Positions 34,517 to 46,328 are shown, counted from the stretch's first letter. The stretch: DNA of 64,000 nucleotides from Fragum whitleyi (GCA_948146395.1 OX411543.1:21616026-21680025), one strand, 5' to 3'. Notes: generated by a model from the sequence alone, not told the origin. Program-made: numbers and translations.

Positions 34517-37015
34517 TTGCTGAATTTTAAAGTGACACTGAAGCTTATGCCACTGGCTGTTTACTGTTTAGGCAATGTCACAATGGGTAGTTCTGAGTTG
34601 GTAATTAAGATGATGAGAGAATTGTTATAGACTCATTCTGAAATAAGTTTGAGACAAGAAAAATTCAATAAAATATAGACAAATAGGTATTCAAGCCTAG
34701 AAACAATTCTGGTAAAAAAAACACTAACAATTCTTCCACTCCATGATTGTTAAAGACATGTATTAGCTCAAAACCAATTGAGTTCATAAAGCACATTTTA
34801 ACAATTATAAGTGTAATGCTCATATTACCTTATTGAATTTCTTGATCCTCCAACATTTTCCTTAAAATGCATCTGATGATCTTTAGATTGATTGAAAAAA
34901 AATCATACATTTTGAAACTTAAATGCCATTGGTTTCAGCTATTCTCCTAAAATCCTACTTATTGCAAGCAGGAAAGTGCCATGCAATGTAAGTAAAAATC
35001 AATGGCTTGATATGTTTGTTGCATGCATGCAGATATATTTGGTAACATCCAGCAAGAAGCCATAAAACATTTTGTAGACGTTGTAATTATGACACTAAAG
35101 AAGAATGTGCATGTCAGCTGACAGTTTTCAGAGCTGACGACTGCTCACAACGCAAAGTTCAATGGAAATTTTGATCGAGGAATTATTTATGGCGCTTGTG
35201 ACAAGCTTTCTTCACAGAATTTTTCTTTGATTTACTTCTAAAATCTCTTAACTGAAACTTGTAAAGCTGCAGATACAAGATTCTAGATTTAAGTGGACAT
35301 TTTAGTAGAAACTGCAACTCGTCATGTGTACTACAGTTACTTTGTGACATTACACTAAATGTTGGTTGATTGTACATCAGATTGTATTTCCGTTGATGAC
35401 AAGATTTGCAGTAAAGATAGGAAGGGAATTATGGGGAAATATTGATTTTCTGTCTGGTATCCTTGTTTTGTTCCCGTTTTCTTGGAGGCTTCTTCTGGAA
35501 ATCATAGAGGAGTTCTTCTTTAATTAATCGTCTTTCTCTGAACGAGATGGCTTCTAACTTTATTATTTGGTTTAAAATGGAAAAAAAATGGTTTCAATTG
35601 AAAAAAGAAAAGAAGAAAAACAGGGAAAAAAATTATTAAGACACTTTCAGGTTATCAAGTCTTTATTTCCCAAATGAATTTTTTTCTTTTATAAATTTTT
35701 CTTTTATAAACTGAACTATTGTTGCTATTATAAGCTTTTCTTTGTTGCTAAAACTATCAATGCATGATTAATCAGAATTTATGGTCAAATAAAGTTGTAG
35801 AATCAAATGTTTGATTTAATGTGTATTTAATATGAGTTTTATGTGAGAAAATTGTTGTATTAGCATTGAATGATGATGCTTCAAGCTGTGACCATTATAC
35901 TTTGTAGATGACCGGTTGATGTGCAGGTCTTCAATGTGTTAAAATACATGTTTTCATAGATTATCCTTTTTCAAAGATTAACAATTTTTTACATAAATTT
36001 GAATTTAAAATGCTATTCAAAATACTTGTCCAAATTTTAAGATGCCACCTTTTCCAAAAGCTTGGGTTAATTATTAATTCTTACATCAAATAATTCACAG
36101 GGGCAGGCAGATTGCCATTACAACCTAGTTCTGTGTTTGCAACCAATAATGCACCTATATTCACTTTAAGGAACACTTGAACAAAAGATCAATTCTGACT
36201 TGCTTACAAATATTGACAAAAAATCATGTGGACTCAAACTGTCATGTTCATACCTTTAACTTAAAAAAGTTCACAAAAATATCAGATTAATTTTATAGAA
36301 AATTAAATATTAAATTAAAATTTATAGAAAAAAAAGATTTATTAAAAGAAAAAAAAAAGTTTAAGGTGTAGATCGTTATGATTCTTTTAAGATGCTTTTA
36401 AGGGTATAAAAACCCCTCAAATTTAAGACATTTGAAATCTTTAAGTGACCATTAAGTGCTCATCTTTGTGGGGAAACTGAAACAGGACAAAAAATGTACA
36501 TTAAAAGTAATTTAGCATAAATAAACAGCCCTGTTGAAACCATGTTGAATAGTAACAAATTTTATTGTTGAAAGATAAAACTTTTTATTGGATATTAGAC
36601 TGTGGTTTCTTCAAAATGTCCTCTATTTCCACTTTTTGGGTTTACTATTAGTCTTTACCTTAAATGACCTGTGCCCAGATACTTTGGAAAAAAGAGCGGG
36701 ATGAAATAAAACTTTGTGGTATATTCATACACATGTATGAACATAGAAATTAATACATGTATAATTTTTATGTGAAAAATTCAGCAAAATATTATATTGT
36801 TGAAATTAAAGTTCAATTAAAAACAATGAATTTATCTGCTTGAAATGTTCAAATCAACATTTTATATCTTGGATGTGCATTTGAGAAACTTTGCAGAACT
36901 TCCATGTGTAATACACATAAACTTTGTGTTTTTATGATTATGATACTCATTGCATTTATAAGTGAACATGTCAATTTGTGATAGAATTTCAATGAGAAAC
37001 GAATTCATAAATCAT
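34517..37015. other. Long stretch without a recognised gene
   Basis: AT-rich, mostly unique; A-rich runs near 35580-35640 and 36290-36360. The minus-strand frame at 35183-35377 has no recognisable domain. Confidence 0.45.
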
Positions 37016-37380
37016 TACCATATTTCCTGTAATAATGGTACCCTCTGCCTCCCTTATAGTAGCTCCATGTACGTGTATATACTCCCCTACACTTTTTGCT
37101 ACATGGAAGCCAGCCCACCTTAGGCTGTTGATTAAAAAAAAAAAATGCCGAAATTTTGAAAATTTTCCTGAGACTTATTGTCTTATATTGAGGTAAATTT
37201 CCATGAATATTACTATAAAGTACTGACTAGAGGAAATCAACCTCAAATTAAGAGGAAAAGAGCCTCAAAGATATCGATTTAATGAGCATATTTCATCTGA
37301 AAATGTGTCCTTTTAAATAAAAAATCTCTGTTCATGTTTTGAATAGCTTTAGGGAGCATTTATTAGGAGAAACAGGTATT
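37016..37380. mobile_element. MITE with GGAGAAAT/ATTTCTCC ends, copy 2 (diverged)
   Basis: It begins CCATATTTCCTGTAATAATG, ends GGAGCATTTATTAGGAGAAA, and shares internal AGACTTATTGTC and AGGAAATCAACCTC with copy 1. Confidence 0.5.
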
Positions 37381-37789
37381 TTTATTTAGTAGGTTAAAAT
37401 GTTTTATCATAAGTGGTTACATTTTGCTTTGCACAAATCAATAGATTGCAGTGAAGTTAATAACTCTGACAATTAAGTGTCTCGTTAATGGTTGCCTAAT
37501 TGAACATTGCTGTTATTAATGTGATGTTGGAATCGATACTTTAAATCCTTTTGTCTGAGACTCTTGACATCATAAGGACGTCCCTTGACCTTCACTCAAG
37601 GTCTTATTCGAAGTATTGATGCAAAAGTTTACTTAGTTGTCCAAAAAAAAAAAATGATAATGATTGAGAGAGTTCTATGTTGGAAAACTTGTTGAAACAT
37701 CATGACTTTGAGAACAGATTTTAGGTTAAAGATTTATTCAATGAAAGATACATTTGTAAATAGGACAATGGACTTTAAATGCACATACC

Positions 37790-37905
37790 ATATTTTCTCT
37801 AAAATTAAGGATTTTTTTCAATTAATGCATACTTAATAAAAGCTCCCATACCATGTTAAGTATGGCTAGCTCCCGAGAGCCTTTATTAGGAGAAATACAG
37901 TATTT
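37790..37905. mobile_element. MITE with GGAGAAAT/ATTTCTCC ends, deleted copy
   Basis: Only the two ends and a short middle remain: CATATTTTCTCTAAAATTAA at the left, TTAATAAAAGCTCCCATACC inside, and GAGCCTTTATTAGGAGAAAT at the right. Confidence 0.6.
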
Positions 37906-38047
37906 TAGAATTTTTACTACTGGAGACTTTGCAGGAACCTTTCTTTAGAATCTATAAAGTTTATGTAAAATGGACCTTTGCACTGTGATGAAATTACTTG
38001 GAACTTCAGCATTATTCATAATTTACTAATGTGTCAACATTATAATT

Positions 38048-38130
38048 TTCCCCTAATAAAAGCTCCCTCCCTAATAGTAGCACCCCTACATTTTTTACTT
38101 AGAAAAAACTCTTCAACGGCCTAGATTTTT
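38048..38130. mobile_element. MITE with GGAGAAAT/ATTTCTCC ends, left part of a split copy
   Basis: CCCCTAATAAAAGCTCCC and CTAATAGTAGCACCCCTAC match copy 1; the HINE-like element at 38131 interrupts it at TTTTT. Confidence 0.65.
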
Positions 38131-39616
38131 ATACGCCCGTCGAAGACGGGACGTATTATGGGATCACCCGTGACGTCCGGCGTCCGGGCGACGCCCGTCG
38201 AAGACGGGACGTATTATGGGATCACCCGTGACGTCCGGCGTCCGGCGGCGTCCACTTCTTTGTCCGGAGCATAACTCTGTCACTTGAAGTCCGATCGACT
38301 TCAAACTTGGCAATTGTATTCTTCTCATCATTGTGGAGTGCAGTGCACAAGAACCACAACTCTACCTGGCCTATTTTTTGAGTTATTGCCCTTTGTTTTT
38401 TTTCAGACTAGAATCTTGTCCGGAGTATATCTCTAAAAGTATTATAGCTAGGATCATGAAACTTCATGGGTGTATAGATCTCACCAAGGGGGAGTGCATT
38501 GCACAAGAACCATAACTCTACCTGGCCTATTTTTTGAGTTATTGCCCTTTGTTGTTTTTCAGACTTGAATCTTGTCCGGAGTATATCTCTTAAAGTATAA
38601 TAGCTAGGATCATGAAACTTCATGGGTGTATAGATCTCACAAAGGGGGAGTGCAGTGCACAAGAACCATAACTCTACCTGGCCTATTTTTTGAGTTATTG
38701 CCCTTTGTTGTTTTTCAGACTTGAATCTTGTCCGGAGTATATCTCTTAAAGTATCATAGCTAGGATCATGAAACTTTATGGGTGTATAGTTCTCACCAAG
38801 GGGGAGTGCAGTGCACAAGAACCACAACTCTACCTTGCCTATTTTTTGAGTTATTGCCCTTTCTTGTTTTTCATACTAGAATCTTGTCCTGAGTATATCT
38901 CTAAAAGTATAATAGCTAGGATCATGAAACTTCATGGGTGTATAGATCTCACCAAGGGGGAGTGCAGTGCACAAGAACCACAACTCTACCTGGCCTATTT
39001 TTTGAGTTATTGCCCTTTGTTTTTTTTTCAGACTTGAATCTTGTCCAAAGTATACCTCTTAAAGTATAATAGCTAGGATCATGAAACTTCATGGGTGTAT
39101 AGATCTCAACAAGGGGGAGTGCAGTGCACAAGATTCATAACTCTACCTGGCCTATTTTCTGAGTTATTGCCCTTTGTTGTTTTTTCAGACTTGAATCATG
39201 TCCGGAGTATATCTCTAAAAGTATAATAGCTAGGATCATGAAACTTCATGGGTGTATAGATCTCATCAAGGGGGAGTGCAGTGCACAAGAACCACAACTC
39301 TACCTGGCCTATTTTTTGAGTTATTGCCCTTTGTTGTTTTTCAGACTTGAATCTTGTCCGGAGTATATCTCTTAAAGTATAATAGCTAGGATCATGAAAC
39401 TTCATGGGTGTATAGATCTCACAAAGGGGGAGTGCTGTGCACAAGAACCACAACTCTACCTGGCCTATCTTTTGAGTTATTGCCCTTTGTTGTTTTTCAG
39501 ATGAAACTTCATGGGTGCAAAAAATATTCATTCAAAATAACCTCAGTTCTATTCAAACCCCCAGTTAATACTAAGCAGTGTGACGGGCGTATCTTGTGAC
39601 AATTTGGCACCTTGTT
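38131..39616 (+). mobile_element. HINE-like element, TACGCCCGTC ends, 156-bp core, duplicated 5' terminus
   Basis: It is preceded by TTTTT. The 5' hairpin TACGCCCGTC-GAA-GACGGGACGTA and the following GATCACCCGTGACGTCCGG are present twice, 58 bp apart (38133 and 38191). Core units begin TGTCCGG or a variant at 38261, 38417, 38573, 38729, 38885, 39042, 39199 and 39355. The 3' end has GACGGGCGTAT (complement of the 5' start), an imperfect hairpin GTGACAATTTGGCAC and CTTGTT. Its core is the same type as that of the element at 8147 (both with TTTTTTGAGTTATTGCCCTT) although the ends differ. Confidence 0.8.
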
Positions 39617-39815
39617 AGAAATAATTAGATTTCTTCTCTAATTGGATGTGCATTTCCTCTAAACAATCAATTATATGATTATTTGGTTGAAATTCACCTC
39701 AAATGAAAGGGAAAAAGGCATAGAAAACATCAATTTAATTTTTTTTAAATCAGAAAATGCACACTTATGAAAGCTCCCCAACCATGTGGAGTGTTTATGA
39801 GAAGAAAAATGGTAT
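39617..39815. mobile_element. MITE with GGAGAAAT/ATTTCTCC ends, right part of the split copy
   Basis: CTAAACAATCAATTATATGA, GAAAAAGGCATAGAAAACAT and GAAAGCTCCCCAACCATGTG continue the copy begun at 38048. Confidence 0.65.
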
Positions 39816-41692
39816 ATTTTTGTGTGAAAAGCAACTGATCACATGGTGTTTGATAAAATAAGTCTGTTAAAGCTGGAACTATTTTATTACATTCAAACTG
39901 AATTAAAATTTAGAGATTGTGACATTGCCAAAGACTAACTGGAAAGTGAGATCATTAAATGTCTCATTTGGACACGGTGATAATAAAACTGGGGCTAATA
40001 ATCCGACAAATGATCTGCTACCCACATGACCACGCTGATTAACGGTCAGGGTCGTGTGCCGACCACCCGCATACCATTTGTCATGACCTTATATGGTCAT
40101 TGGCAGATTTTGATACATGTTTTAGAGAAATGCAAGGAAAGCGTGTCAAATTCAAGCTTAAAAAGATTTATTCGGTCTTTTGTTTAAGAAATTTATCTTT
40201 TCTCATCCTAGATGTATCAAAGTTATCACTTTGTAAAAATGGGAAAGCAAAATTAGTTGTAATTGAAGAATTTCCTCTTTTCCAACCATGTTTCCTCTGA
40301 GTAACAATGATAGCACACCAGCAGTCAGGTCCTTTCAGGTTGGAATTGTACCTAAGTCTTTGAGCATTTGAACTTGGGCTGTTTTTTAGCACTGTTGACT
40401 TTATTTGCAAAATTTCATATTATAGTAAAAACTCTTAGAACCAGGGGCCTGTTTAACTAAACATCTTACGATCATTTTTTGCGTAAGTCAAAAATTAAAG
40501 TTGCATCTACACTAGTTACTAAATATGGAATTCGGCAATGAATTGTAACATTGGAATTGTCTTTAGAAGACGATTTCAGTGAGATATTGCAAGGCAGACT
40601 CTAACAATGAATAAAAACACCAGATATGATTTGTGAATTTGAATTATGATCAATTTTTCGTAAGAAGTGGCATGGGCCTCTATTAAAATTTTACTGTAAA
40701 TAAGATAATATTTCTTCCAGCTCTTAATGGCAACTTTTAAGGCCAAAGCCATTCAAACCACAAAAGAAAACATACAAATTTAATGCATTGTGATTAATGC
40801 AAGATATAAATTTTAAGTCTCCATGAATTATTTGCCTGAATGATAATGAGTAGTCATCTTTCTATGGGTTTAATCACACTGTGTCCACTTTTGACCAAAT
40901 TTAGCCCTTGACTATAGTCTGACCAATGGTCAGGACAGCCGCTGACCACTTGTCCAAACCTGGCTTTAAATATTGAAGTTCCTTTGTTTGGGGTTGTTAA
41001 TTTCACAGTGATTTGACACTTGTGTGTTTTTCATTTTTAATTGGGAAACAGATGACCCTTGAAATATGATTCGATATTTGAAGCCCCAATTTTATTGAAG
41101 CTCCTTTCTGGTACATGATGTATCATTATTCTATCCCTTGATCCACAGAAGTATTGTCCCTTTTTCTGCTGATTTTAAATTTAGTTTCCAACATACTTCC
41201 AATTTTGTGATTTCAAATACTCTTTCTCAAGTTTTTCCCACAGTAATTATGGAGATAGCTTGCAGTCTAGGCTTAGATCAGACTGCACATCTGTGCAGGC
41301 TGATCTAAGTCTCTACTGTGTTCCACAGCTTTTTGTAGACAGTGAAAGTCTGTGCAAACTGACCTTAGTCTATACTGTCCGTCAAAGATTTGTATGCAAC
41401 AATGATAAGACATGAACAGCATGCAATAAAATCATGCATAAACAATGATAATCTATAATATATTCATTAGTCACTCTTATAGGTTGCCACTGGGCTGATC
41501 AGTGTCTAATCTTTGTACAAATCTGAAATGATTAGAAATATCATGTGCAGCTTCATGAGATCATTTCTTTTGGGACAAATCAAGGGGGGAGTGCAAATCT
41601 ATTTATGTGGCAGTAAATTTATGGGAAATTATGAAGTCTTGCACTTATCCCTAGCAATGTCTACTTTCAGAAAAAAGCCCCTGCGGAAAAAA
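39816..41692. other. No gene seen; dispersed repeat at 40445-40600 and a hairpin near 41270
   Basis: 40445-40600 matches 15880-16040 (TAAACATCTTACGATCAT, TTGCGTAAGTCAAAAA). At 41270-41320 AGATCAGACTGCACA pairs with TGTGCAGGCTGATCT, as in MITE family 2, but no TTAA ends are visible. Frames at 40100-40300 and 41513-41701 have no recognisable domain. Confidence 0.45.
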
Positions 41693-41920
41693 GGTTCTTG
41701 AATGTTCTAGAGCTTCTTAACTTCTAGAAGTTAGTTTTTGAACTTCTAGAACTAGTTCTTGAACTTTTAGAATTAGTTCTTGAACCAGTTCTTTAATATT
41801 TAAGTTATTGAACGCCCATTCAAAGCTTTTGATCTTTAGTTCAAGAACTAGTTCTAGAACCAATTATAGAACTAGGAGTTCTTGAACTGTCATTTAAAGT
41901 TCTAGAATGTTAGAGAACCC
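41693..41920. mobile_element. GAACTAGTTC-rich MITE, copy 1
   Basis: Terminal inverted repeats GGTTCTTGAATGTTCTAGA and TCTAGAATGTTAGAGAACC enclose many overlapping palindromes such as TTCTAGAA, GAACTAGTTC and GTTCTTGAAC. CATTCAAAGC/GTCATTTAAAG flank the centre. Confidence 0.7.
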
Positions 41921-42564
41921 GTTTTAAACTTGTTGTAGTGGCAGCAATGTCTCCAAGCAAGTATTATAAACTAGAAACCTAAACACAGACAAAAATCTTT
42001 AGTACAATGAGCATTTATAAAGTTATTTCCATGGAAAATTTAGAGATATTCGAAAGAAAAAGAAGATTTTGCAATCTAAAGTCAAGCCTCACTGTATAGC
42101 CTTAAGGAAGTTAATTTCCACACAAAGTTCAGAATCATTTGAAAAAAAGGTGGTTTTCTAAACCCTAAAATCAATCCTTCTTAGCCTGTAGAAAGTTATT
42201 TCCACACTAATTTTGTATCAGAATGAAATTTTGACACCTTAAAATCAAGCCTGTGTAATTGCAAAGAAGTTCTCTGTAACAAAAATCCTTATGATAACAG
42301 AATGGTAACATCAACTGCTCGAGGAAGGTGAAACTGATACTTACAGAAAAATATTGAAAGAGATTTTTTACCTAATTTGGAAAATAAGACGATTGAAGGA
42401 TAGGCAGTTTAATTAAAGGATTTCTTCACTTGACTTTTCATTCTCCAGATGTGACATTTAAACCAAGCTTAGATGTGGTTGTTTGAAAAAAAATGTGAGC
42501 CATTTGAGGAAAAAATGATCTAAAAATTCTTTAAATTTTAAATTTCCAAGACATGGAATTTTAA

Positions 42565-42790
42565 TGTACCGTGGTAGTGGTCTAGAGGTAGAGCTTCTGC
42601 CTTTGGACCCAAAGCTCCCGAGTTCGATTACTGGGAGCGGCTATCGATCTTGGTTCTATCATTGGCCCACACATTTGGCTCAAGAACTGGTGTATTTTCC
42701 AGGAAGCAGAATCGAGAGGGATTTATCTAAGTTGTAAGAACTTGTTTCCCAATTGATGTAAATTAAATAGGTTTAAACCAAACCAAATGA
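42565..42790 (+). mobile_element. tRNA-derived SINE, family D
   Basis: GTGGTCTAGAGGTAGAGCTTC (A-box region) and GAGTTCGATTACTGGGAG (B box) are spaced as in a tRNA. A body with GGTTCTATCATTGGCCCAC follows. No other copy in the window. Confidence 0.6.
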
Positions 42791-43108
42791 TAAGTAGTAC
42801 ACATTGAGTTAGATGGGTAATGATGGCTGAGATAAAAAAAAAAATCTAGTTGTACTTGTGTGTAAAATGACAGGAAACCATATAGGTAGGTGCACCACCT
42901 TCTTGTTTAATCTAAATGCAACACTGTTTTGAAAGAATTGTGAACAACTAAAAGCATTAAAACAATCTGATTGATATCATTGGATATTTATCATTTGACC
43001 ATAGCATTTTTGTTGTCCTAGCTTGGGACTGGAATTTTGTTATTTGTTGCTTTTGTAACTGTAGCAAGACAAGTCACCTAACCTTGTTTACATTTGTTGA
43101 CAATGGCT

Positions 43109-43337
43109 TTAACCCTTTCCTGTTTTACAAAATTTTGGACCTGTCCAAATTCAAAGGTTTTGCAGATGAAAATTTAAAGTGGATTTAATTTGAAAAATAA
43201 CCATTCAGTAGGGTAGAAAATAGTGTGTAAAAAGAAGAAATTGCTTGTCAGAAGCAATTTCTTCTTTTTTCACAATGTTTTCTCAATCATAAAATCACAG
43301 TCACGTAAAAAGCAGGGATTAAACAGCAAAGGGTTGA
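43109..43337 (+). mobile_element. TTAA-flanked MITE family 1
   Basis: 229 bp. TTAACCCTTTCCTG at the left, the hairpin GAAGAAATTGCTT/AAGCAATTTCTTC, and AACAGCAAAGGGTTGA at the right, where the flanking TTAA has one change. Confidence 0.8.
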
Positions 43338-43729
43338 GCTGGATACATTTTGACACTTCATATACCTTCACCAGGGCCAAGTTGCATAAAAGTTTACAAG
43401 TTAATTTCAGCAAATCAGGATTCTTGTTTTCATTGGAACTATTTAAACAACATCCCTGATTGGCTGAAAATATAGTTGGGTTAGAATTAACCAAGAGTTA
43501 TCTTTTATACAGATGACAAAATTTAACTGAACCATCATTACACCAAATTAATCATCTTTATAATTTACCTTTGTTATGCTGGACTTAGTATATCTCTGTG
43601 CTTTTACAGGAGGTAAAGTTAAAGATCATCCTGCACATGTGTACATTGATTGTGATACATTATCAAGTTCTTAGAATCTATCCCTTTTAAATTTCTGCAT
43701 TTAGAATGAACCTGTACTTTTGCCAAATG

Positions 43730-43830
43730 TGTGTACCAAGAAAAGAACATAGATTAAACTCAAAACCTCTTGATCAAGAGGCCGACACTCTACCTTTCGA
43801 TCATGGACATCACCTTGAACTTGTATCAGT
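43730..43830 (-). mobile_element. tRNA-like SINE head
   Basis: On the minus strand CGAAAGGTAGAGTGTCGGCC (A-box-like) precedes GGTTTTGAGTTTAATC (B-box-like). The 90-codon plus-strand frame at 43706-43978 is probably its shadow. Confidence 0.4.
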
Positions 43831-43979
43831 GCCTAGTTATATATTTACTAACAATAGATTTGCAGCAGTCCCCCTTGATTGTACATCTCTGACATTACCT
43901 ATAGGGTCTGGTTTGGATTATCTTCCCAGACTAATCGGAATGCAGACATTTAGATTTTGCATCTGTATCTGTCACTAAA

Positions 43980-44345
43980 TGCAATGGCAGGTGCACACTA
44001 TTCAAATGACAGTTGTATGCACTAATGTTGTTAAAGAATCTGTTACTTGTCTTATGTATTTTGTGTCTTAATTAGTACTATAAATTTGTATTGTTACAAA
44101 AATGATATAGACTGCTTAAATTGTTTATTTAAATTGCAACAAGGCTTAGAGATTAGTTGTTTCCTTAAACGCATCATTATGAATTTTGTTTGGTAACCAA
44201 AATGTAACTACAGCTTTATTACCACATTGTGGTTGCCCAACAATGAAATTATTGTCCGAAAAGATATGAGATGCCATTATATTAAATTTCTTTTTTACAA
44301 TTTAAAGATGGAAAATATTTTCAAATGGGCATTTTCTATTTTCAG
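43980..44345 (+). other. Intron sequence before the discoidin exon
   Basis: AT-rich, with CATTTTCTATTTTCAG as the splice acceptor at its end. GTAACTACAGCTTTATTACC near 44206 is a half-site of the foldback at 45437. Confidence 0.6.
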
Positions 44346-44451
44346 TACAATGTCGGGACTCCCTAGGAATGCAGTCGGGAGAAATTCCAGATAGTGCCAT
44401 CACAGCTAGCTCTTCTTACGATGACGAAACAGTCGGACCAAAATATGCAAG
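44346..44451 (+). CDS. Internal exon of a discoidin-domain protein, most like a discoidin domain receptor
   Basis: A 106-bp exon sits between a pyrimidine-rich acceptor (ATTTTCTATTTTCAG) and a good donor (AAG/gtaatt). It reads through without a stop as 34 whole codons plus a split Arg codon, with a phase-1 intron before and a phase-2 intron after. The peptide begins QCRDSLGMQSGEIPDS and continues with ITASSSYDDETVGPKYAR. This is the first strand of an F5/8 type C (discoidin) domain: the first Cys, the LGM..G.IPD turn, the I.ASSS block and a final YAR. In DDR receptor tyrosine kinases the same segment starts the collagen-binding extracellular domain, just before a GAWCP stretch that would be in the next exon. 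That exon, the signal-peptide exon and the kinase exons were not found, so introns must be long. Lactadherin/EDIL3, neuropilin or another discoidin protein remain possible. The exon call is strong; the DDR assignment is an inference from one exon. Confidence 0.85.
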
Positions 44452-44864
44452 GTAATTTTTCCTTTGTTGTATTTTGGCACCTCAGAATGATAGCAGGATA
44501 GTAAACTTTAAAAAGGATGAGCTGGAATTCTCAAGGAGTGTTAAATGACAGCATGATATCAAAAAAATTATATTCTTCATAAATCATATTGCTAACATGG
44601 GCTTATCAGTTTTGCTTTCCCTTTGATATACAAATGATTAAATGATTATGACATGCCCAGGCTAAACATTGCAGATTGGAGTGATTTATGGGATGAGGCC
44701 TTCCTCACTGGAATGTTATATGTCTTTTCCTTATAGTCTTACATTCTTGTGTGGTAAATTAGAAGCATCATTGTTTTATCTTTGTTTGCCTCTCTGTGTA
44801 ACCTAGAAAACATTTGGTCAAGTATTATGGAACTGGCTTGCCCCTATGAAAAAGTTTAATAACT

Positions 44865-45159
44865 GGTTCTTGAACTTTCTAGAATGTTAAATGGTAGTTT
44901 AAGAACATCTAATTAAGAACTGGTTCAAGAATTAGTTCTTGAACTTCAAGAACTAATTCTGTATTTTCTTCAAATAGCTCTTGAATCAATTCTATAGCTA
45001 GATCTTGAACTCAAGTTCCAAAAAATTGAAAAGGACAAGTACTAAATTCAAGAACTGAATCAAGAACTTGTTTTTGAAGTTCAAGAACTAGTTCTTGAAA
45101 CAGTTCTAGAGCTAGGAGTTTTTGAACTGCCATTAAACATTCTGGAATATTCAAGAACC
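44865..45159. mobile_element. GAACTAGTTC-rich MITE, copy 2
   Basis: GGTTCTTGAACTTTCTAGAA and GAATATTCAAGAACC are the terminal inverted repeats, extended inward by TGTTAAATGGTAG/CTGCCATTAAACA. The inside is a dense run of GAAC/GTTC palindromes. A fragment of the family is at 46835-46890. Confidence 0.75.
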
Positions 45160-45436
45160 ATGAGTAATGCACTACAATCTTTAAGGTCCAAGGGATTCAA
45201 CTCCTCTCAATCAAACCTTCTGAGAAGGTCAATGTCATCTAACAAGGTAGTACTTTTAAAAAATGCCATTTTATTGAATTAAGTCATTCAGAAACATATG
45301 TTTAGTTGTCTTTGAGGCTGTTCAGATGGTTTGAAGTCAGTTCTGTTCATATGAAAATGGAGATTTATGATTGATCTGTTTTAGGATTGTTTTATCACCA
45401 GCAAGGATAGGGATGTGAATATCGGCATTTTAATTC

Positions 45437-45483
45437 CAAAACCTTGTAACTACAGCTTTATTCAAGCTGTAGTTACGAGATTT
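45437..45483. mobile_element. Short foldback (TAACTACAGCTT family)
   Basis: CCTTGTAACTACAGCTT pairs with AAGCTGTAGTTACGAG around TATTC. Related arms occur at 2854, 3920, 7633 and 44206. Confidence 0.6.
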
Positions 45484-45934
45484 AAGAAGAAACATCAAAG
45501 ATATTCAGTTAAATGAAGTGAGAAATATAAAGCCAGTATTTTATAAAAGACGCTTTTAGCACCACCATTATTGTAAGACATGTGCATGCCTGTATGGGAT
45601 CAGATAAGTTTCATCTTTTGATATTCCCACAATCTTTCCATCTGACAACACTGCAAGATTGATTGATTTATAGCTGGACCCATACTGATGTATATTCAGG
45701 GCCTAGGAAATCAAAAGATAGCTGATAGTGCTTGTCTTTCAGCTAAAATAACAGTTTATGATATCTCTACATCTTAATTACCTCCCTTTATTTGACATAT
45801 TCCTCTCAGGTGTGTTTAATTGAGGATCACTTAATAGAGTTTTGTAACTGACCTGGCTTCCTTGTGGATAGTATAATTATAAAAGGTAGGTGTTTAGGAA
45901 AACTCTTTCAAGCCTTATCAAGTAATAGATTATT

Positions 45935-46239
45935 ATGCCCCCCCCCCTTCCCCCTTTTCAAAAAAGAGGGGATATATTGCTTTGCACTTGCTGGCGGGTC
46001 CACTGATCGGTTGGTCCTTCCGTAGACCGTTTTTTGTCCGGAGCATATCTCAAAATGTTGCAAGCTAGAATCATGAAACTTCACAGGTGGATATATATCA
46101 ATAAGGAGAAGTGCAGTGCATAAGAACCATAACTCTTCTCATCGTATTTTGTAAGTTATTACCCTTTGTTGATTGACAAAGAATAGGCTATTGATCTGCT
46201 TTTATGGGGGGCATAAATGTTTTACAAACATCTCCTGTT
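45935..46239 (+). mobile_element. Short HINE-like element with a single core unit, TATGCCCC type, copy 2
   Basis: It starts ATGCCCCCC and can fold through CCCCTTTTCAAAAAAGAGGGG. One core unit of the 156-bp type follows (TGTCCGGAGCATATCTC, AGTGCAGTGCATAAGAACC). The 3' end has TGGGGGGCATA, the complement of the 5' end, then the perfect hairpin ATGTTTTACAAACAT and CTCCTGTT. The microsatellite is reduced to a few GGTC/GGTT units. It lies 1.5 kb downstream of the discoidin exon, so probably in the next intron. Confidence 0.7.
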
Positions 46240-46328
46240 TAATCTAAGTCATACTGAAATATCTGATACAAAATAACATAATAAAATGTATTAAAATTAA
46301 TCCTAAGACTAGGATGGAAAATGGGCTG

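Noticed and set aside
38333..39599. Plus- and minus-strand frames of 60-139 codons
   Set aside because: Shadows of the 156-bp units, which are a multiple of three and so keep frames open by chance; the repeats drift without codon-like substitution.
42565..42660. tRNA gene
   Set aside because: Boxes A and B are present but the stems do not close, and a SINE-like body follows.
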